A DNA stretch of 5,613 nt from UBA4615 sp044359175 (GTDB lineage Bacteria; Pseudomonadota; Gammaproteobacteria; Burkholderiales; Burkholderiaceae_E). This document shows positions 5,430 to 5,613 of this stretch, piece after piece. The stretch is from the NCBI GenBank assembly GCA_044359175.1, contig JBIKMO010000284.1, forward strand, positions 1 through 5,613. Direction: 5' to 3'. The notes under the pieces are model-generated. The model was not told the origin of the DNA and did not search any database. It saw nothing but the letters and a program-made list of their open reading frames with translations. Within the stretch, counting starts at the first letter, position 1; each line of letters begins with the position of its first letter. The position numbers and the translations under genes are program-made.

Positions 5430-5443
5430 CGGAACATGCTCCG
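5430..5443. promoter_or_regulatory. 14-bp near-palindrome upstream of the fusion gene
   Basis: CGGAACATGCTCCG reads nearly the same on both strands: six of seven pairs are complementary and one A/C pair fails. It lies about 230 bp upstream of the ATG of the fusion gene on the minus strand. It is operator-like in size and symmetry but matches no named site I can identify. Confidence 0.25.
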
Positions 5444-5541
5444 TGCATGGCGTCAAGGGCCGTTGGTTAGCCGCACCAGCAGGCATTGCGCGGGCGGGGT
5501 CGAAGGCGAACCACCACGGGGCACGAGTATCATCCCGCATC

Positions 5542-5559
5542 CAACCTGGCTGGTTGACA
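5542..5559 (+). promoter_or_regulatory. Inverted repeat overlapping a TTGACA hexamer
   Basis: CAACC (5542-5546) and GGTTG (5552-5556) are perfect 5-bp arms around TGGCT, and the right arm overlaps TTGACA (5554-5559), the sigma-70 -35 consensus. At 17 bp spacing the next hexamer is GTTCCG, which is not a -10 box. If a plus-strand gene starts beyond the window, this could be a promoter with an operator; otherwise the hexamer is chance. Confidence 0.2.
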
Positions 5560-5613
5560 TCCTTTGAGTTCGTCCCGTTCCGGCGGCCCGATCTCCTCGA
5601 GCGCTCTGGTCCG

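Larger units (their letters stand above)
5200..5613. other. Upstream intergenic region of the fusion gene, no gene recognised
   Basis: These 414 bases precede the minus-strand fusion gene. Several short frames are open, but their products are Arg/Pro/Ala-rich with no recognisable motif, and one overlaps the fusion gene extensively, so I call no CDS. The stretch from about 5400 to 5570 is less GC-rich than the genes, as expected for a promoter region. It holds small dyads (5430-5443 and 5542-5556) and a TTGACA hexamer at 5554-5559 on the plus strand without a good -10 box at the usual spacing. It may contain the promoter of the fusion gene on the minus strand and possibly that of a divergent gene beyond the right edge. 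Confidence 0.6.

Noticed and set aside
4947..5540. Minus-strand open frame of 197 residues starting at 5540
   Set aside because: About 250 bases overlap the 5' end of the fusion gene in another frame. The product shows no motif, so a small gene in 5260-5540 cannot be supported.
5547..5568. Sigma-54 promoter (TGGC...TTTG)
   Set aside because: The distance between the GG and the TTTG element does not fit the fixed -24/-12 spacing, and the GC of the -12 box is absent.

Overview
This is a very GC-rich window (third codon positions almost all G or C) with four protein-coding genes. The organism is probably a high-GC betaproteobacterium. The main reason is that the largest gene resembles the EpsF/EpsG chain-length determinant and tyrosine-kinase pair known from betaproteobacterial exopolysaccharide clusters. 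This placement is an inference from family resemblance, not from a marker gene.

Layout. Positions 1-78 hold six copies of a 13-bp tandem repeat that runs off the left edge. An operator-like dyad follows at 97-118. Two same-strand paralogous LuxR-type regulators come next (about 278-1060 and 1164-1904), each with a PAS-like N-terminal sensor region and a C-terminal GerE/LuxR helix-turn-helix. A convergent junction of about 100 bp (1905-2005) separates them from two minus-strand genes: a membrane acyltransferase of the acyltransferase-3/COG3594 type (2006-3115), and upstream of it a 655-residue polysaccharide copolymerase/BY-kinase fusion (3232-5199). The last 414 bases (5200-5613) are the upstream region of the fusion gene; no convincing gene is visible there.

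How the genes fit together. The fusion protein should sit in the inner membrane and control chain length or export of a Wzx/Wzy-type exopolysaccharide. The acyltransferase should add acetyl or similar groups to sugars of the same polymer. The two LuxR-type proteins are plausible local regulators, although nothing in the sequence proves that they act on these genes.

Most unusual points. (1) EpsF-like and EpsG-like parts are fused in one polypeptide, joined by a Pro/Ala/Gly-rich linker with eight perfect Gly-Ser-Ala repeats. (2) The periplasmic domain lacks the long coiled coil that normally lies between the conserved Wzz N-terminal region and the Pro-rich motif before the second membrane segment. 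(3) The linker leads into a domain with the exact 24-5-24 spacing of the c-di-GMP-binding MshEN fold, one half degenerate. (4) The kinase domain has Arg for the Walker A Lys and no C-terminal tyrosines. (5) A CRP/Clp-type dyad (GTGA-N6-TCAC) lies in front of the acyltransferase gene. Together these suggest, but do not prove, a c-di-GMP-tuned, non-canonical exopolysaccharide export regulator.
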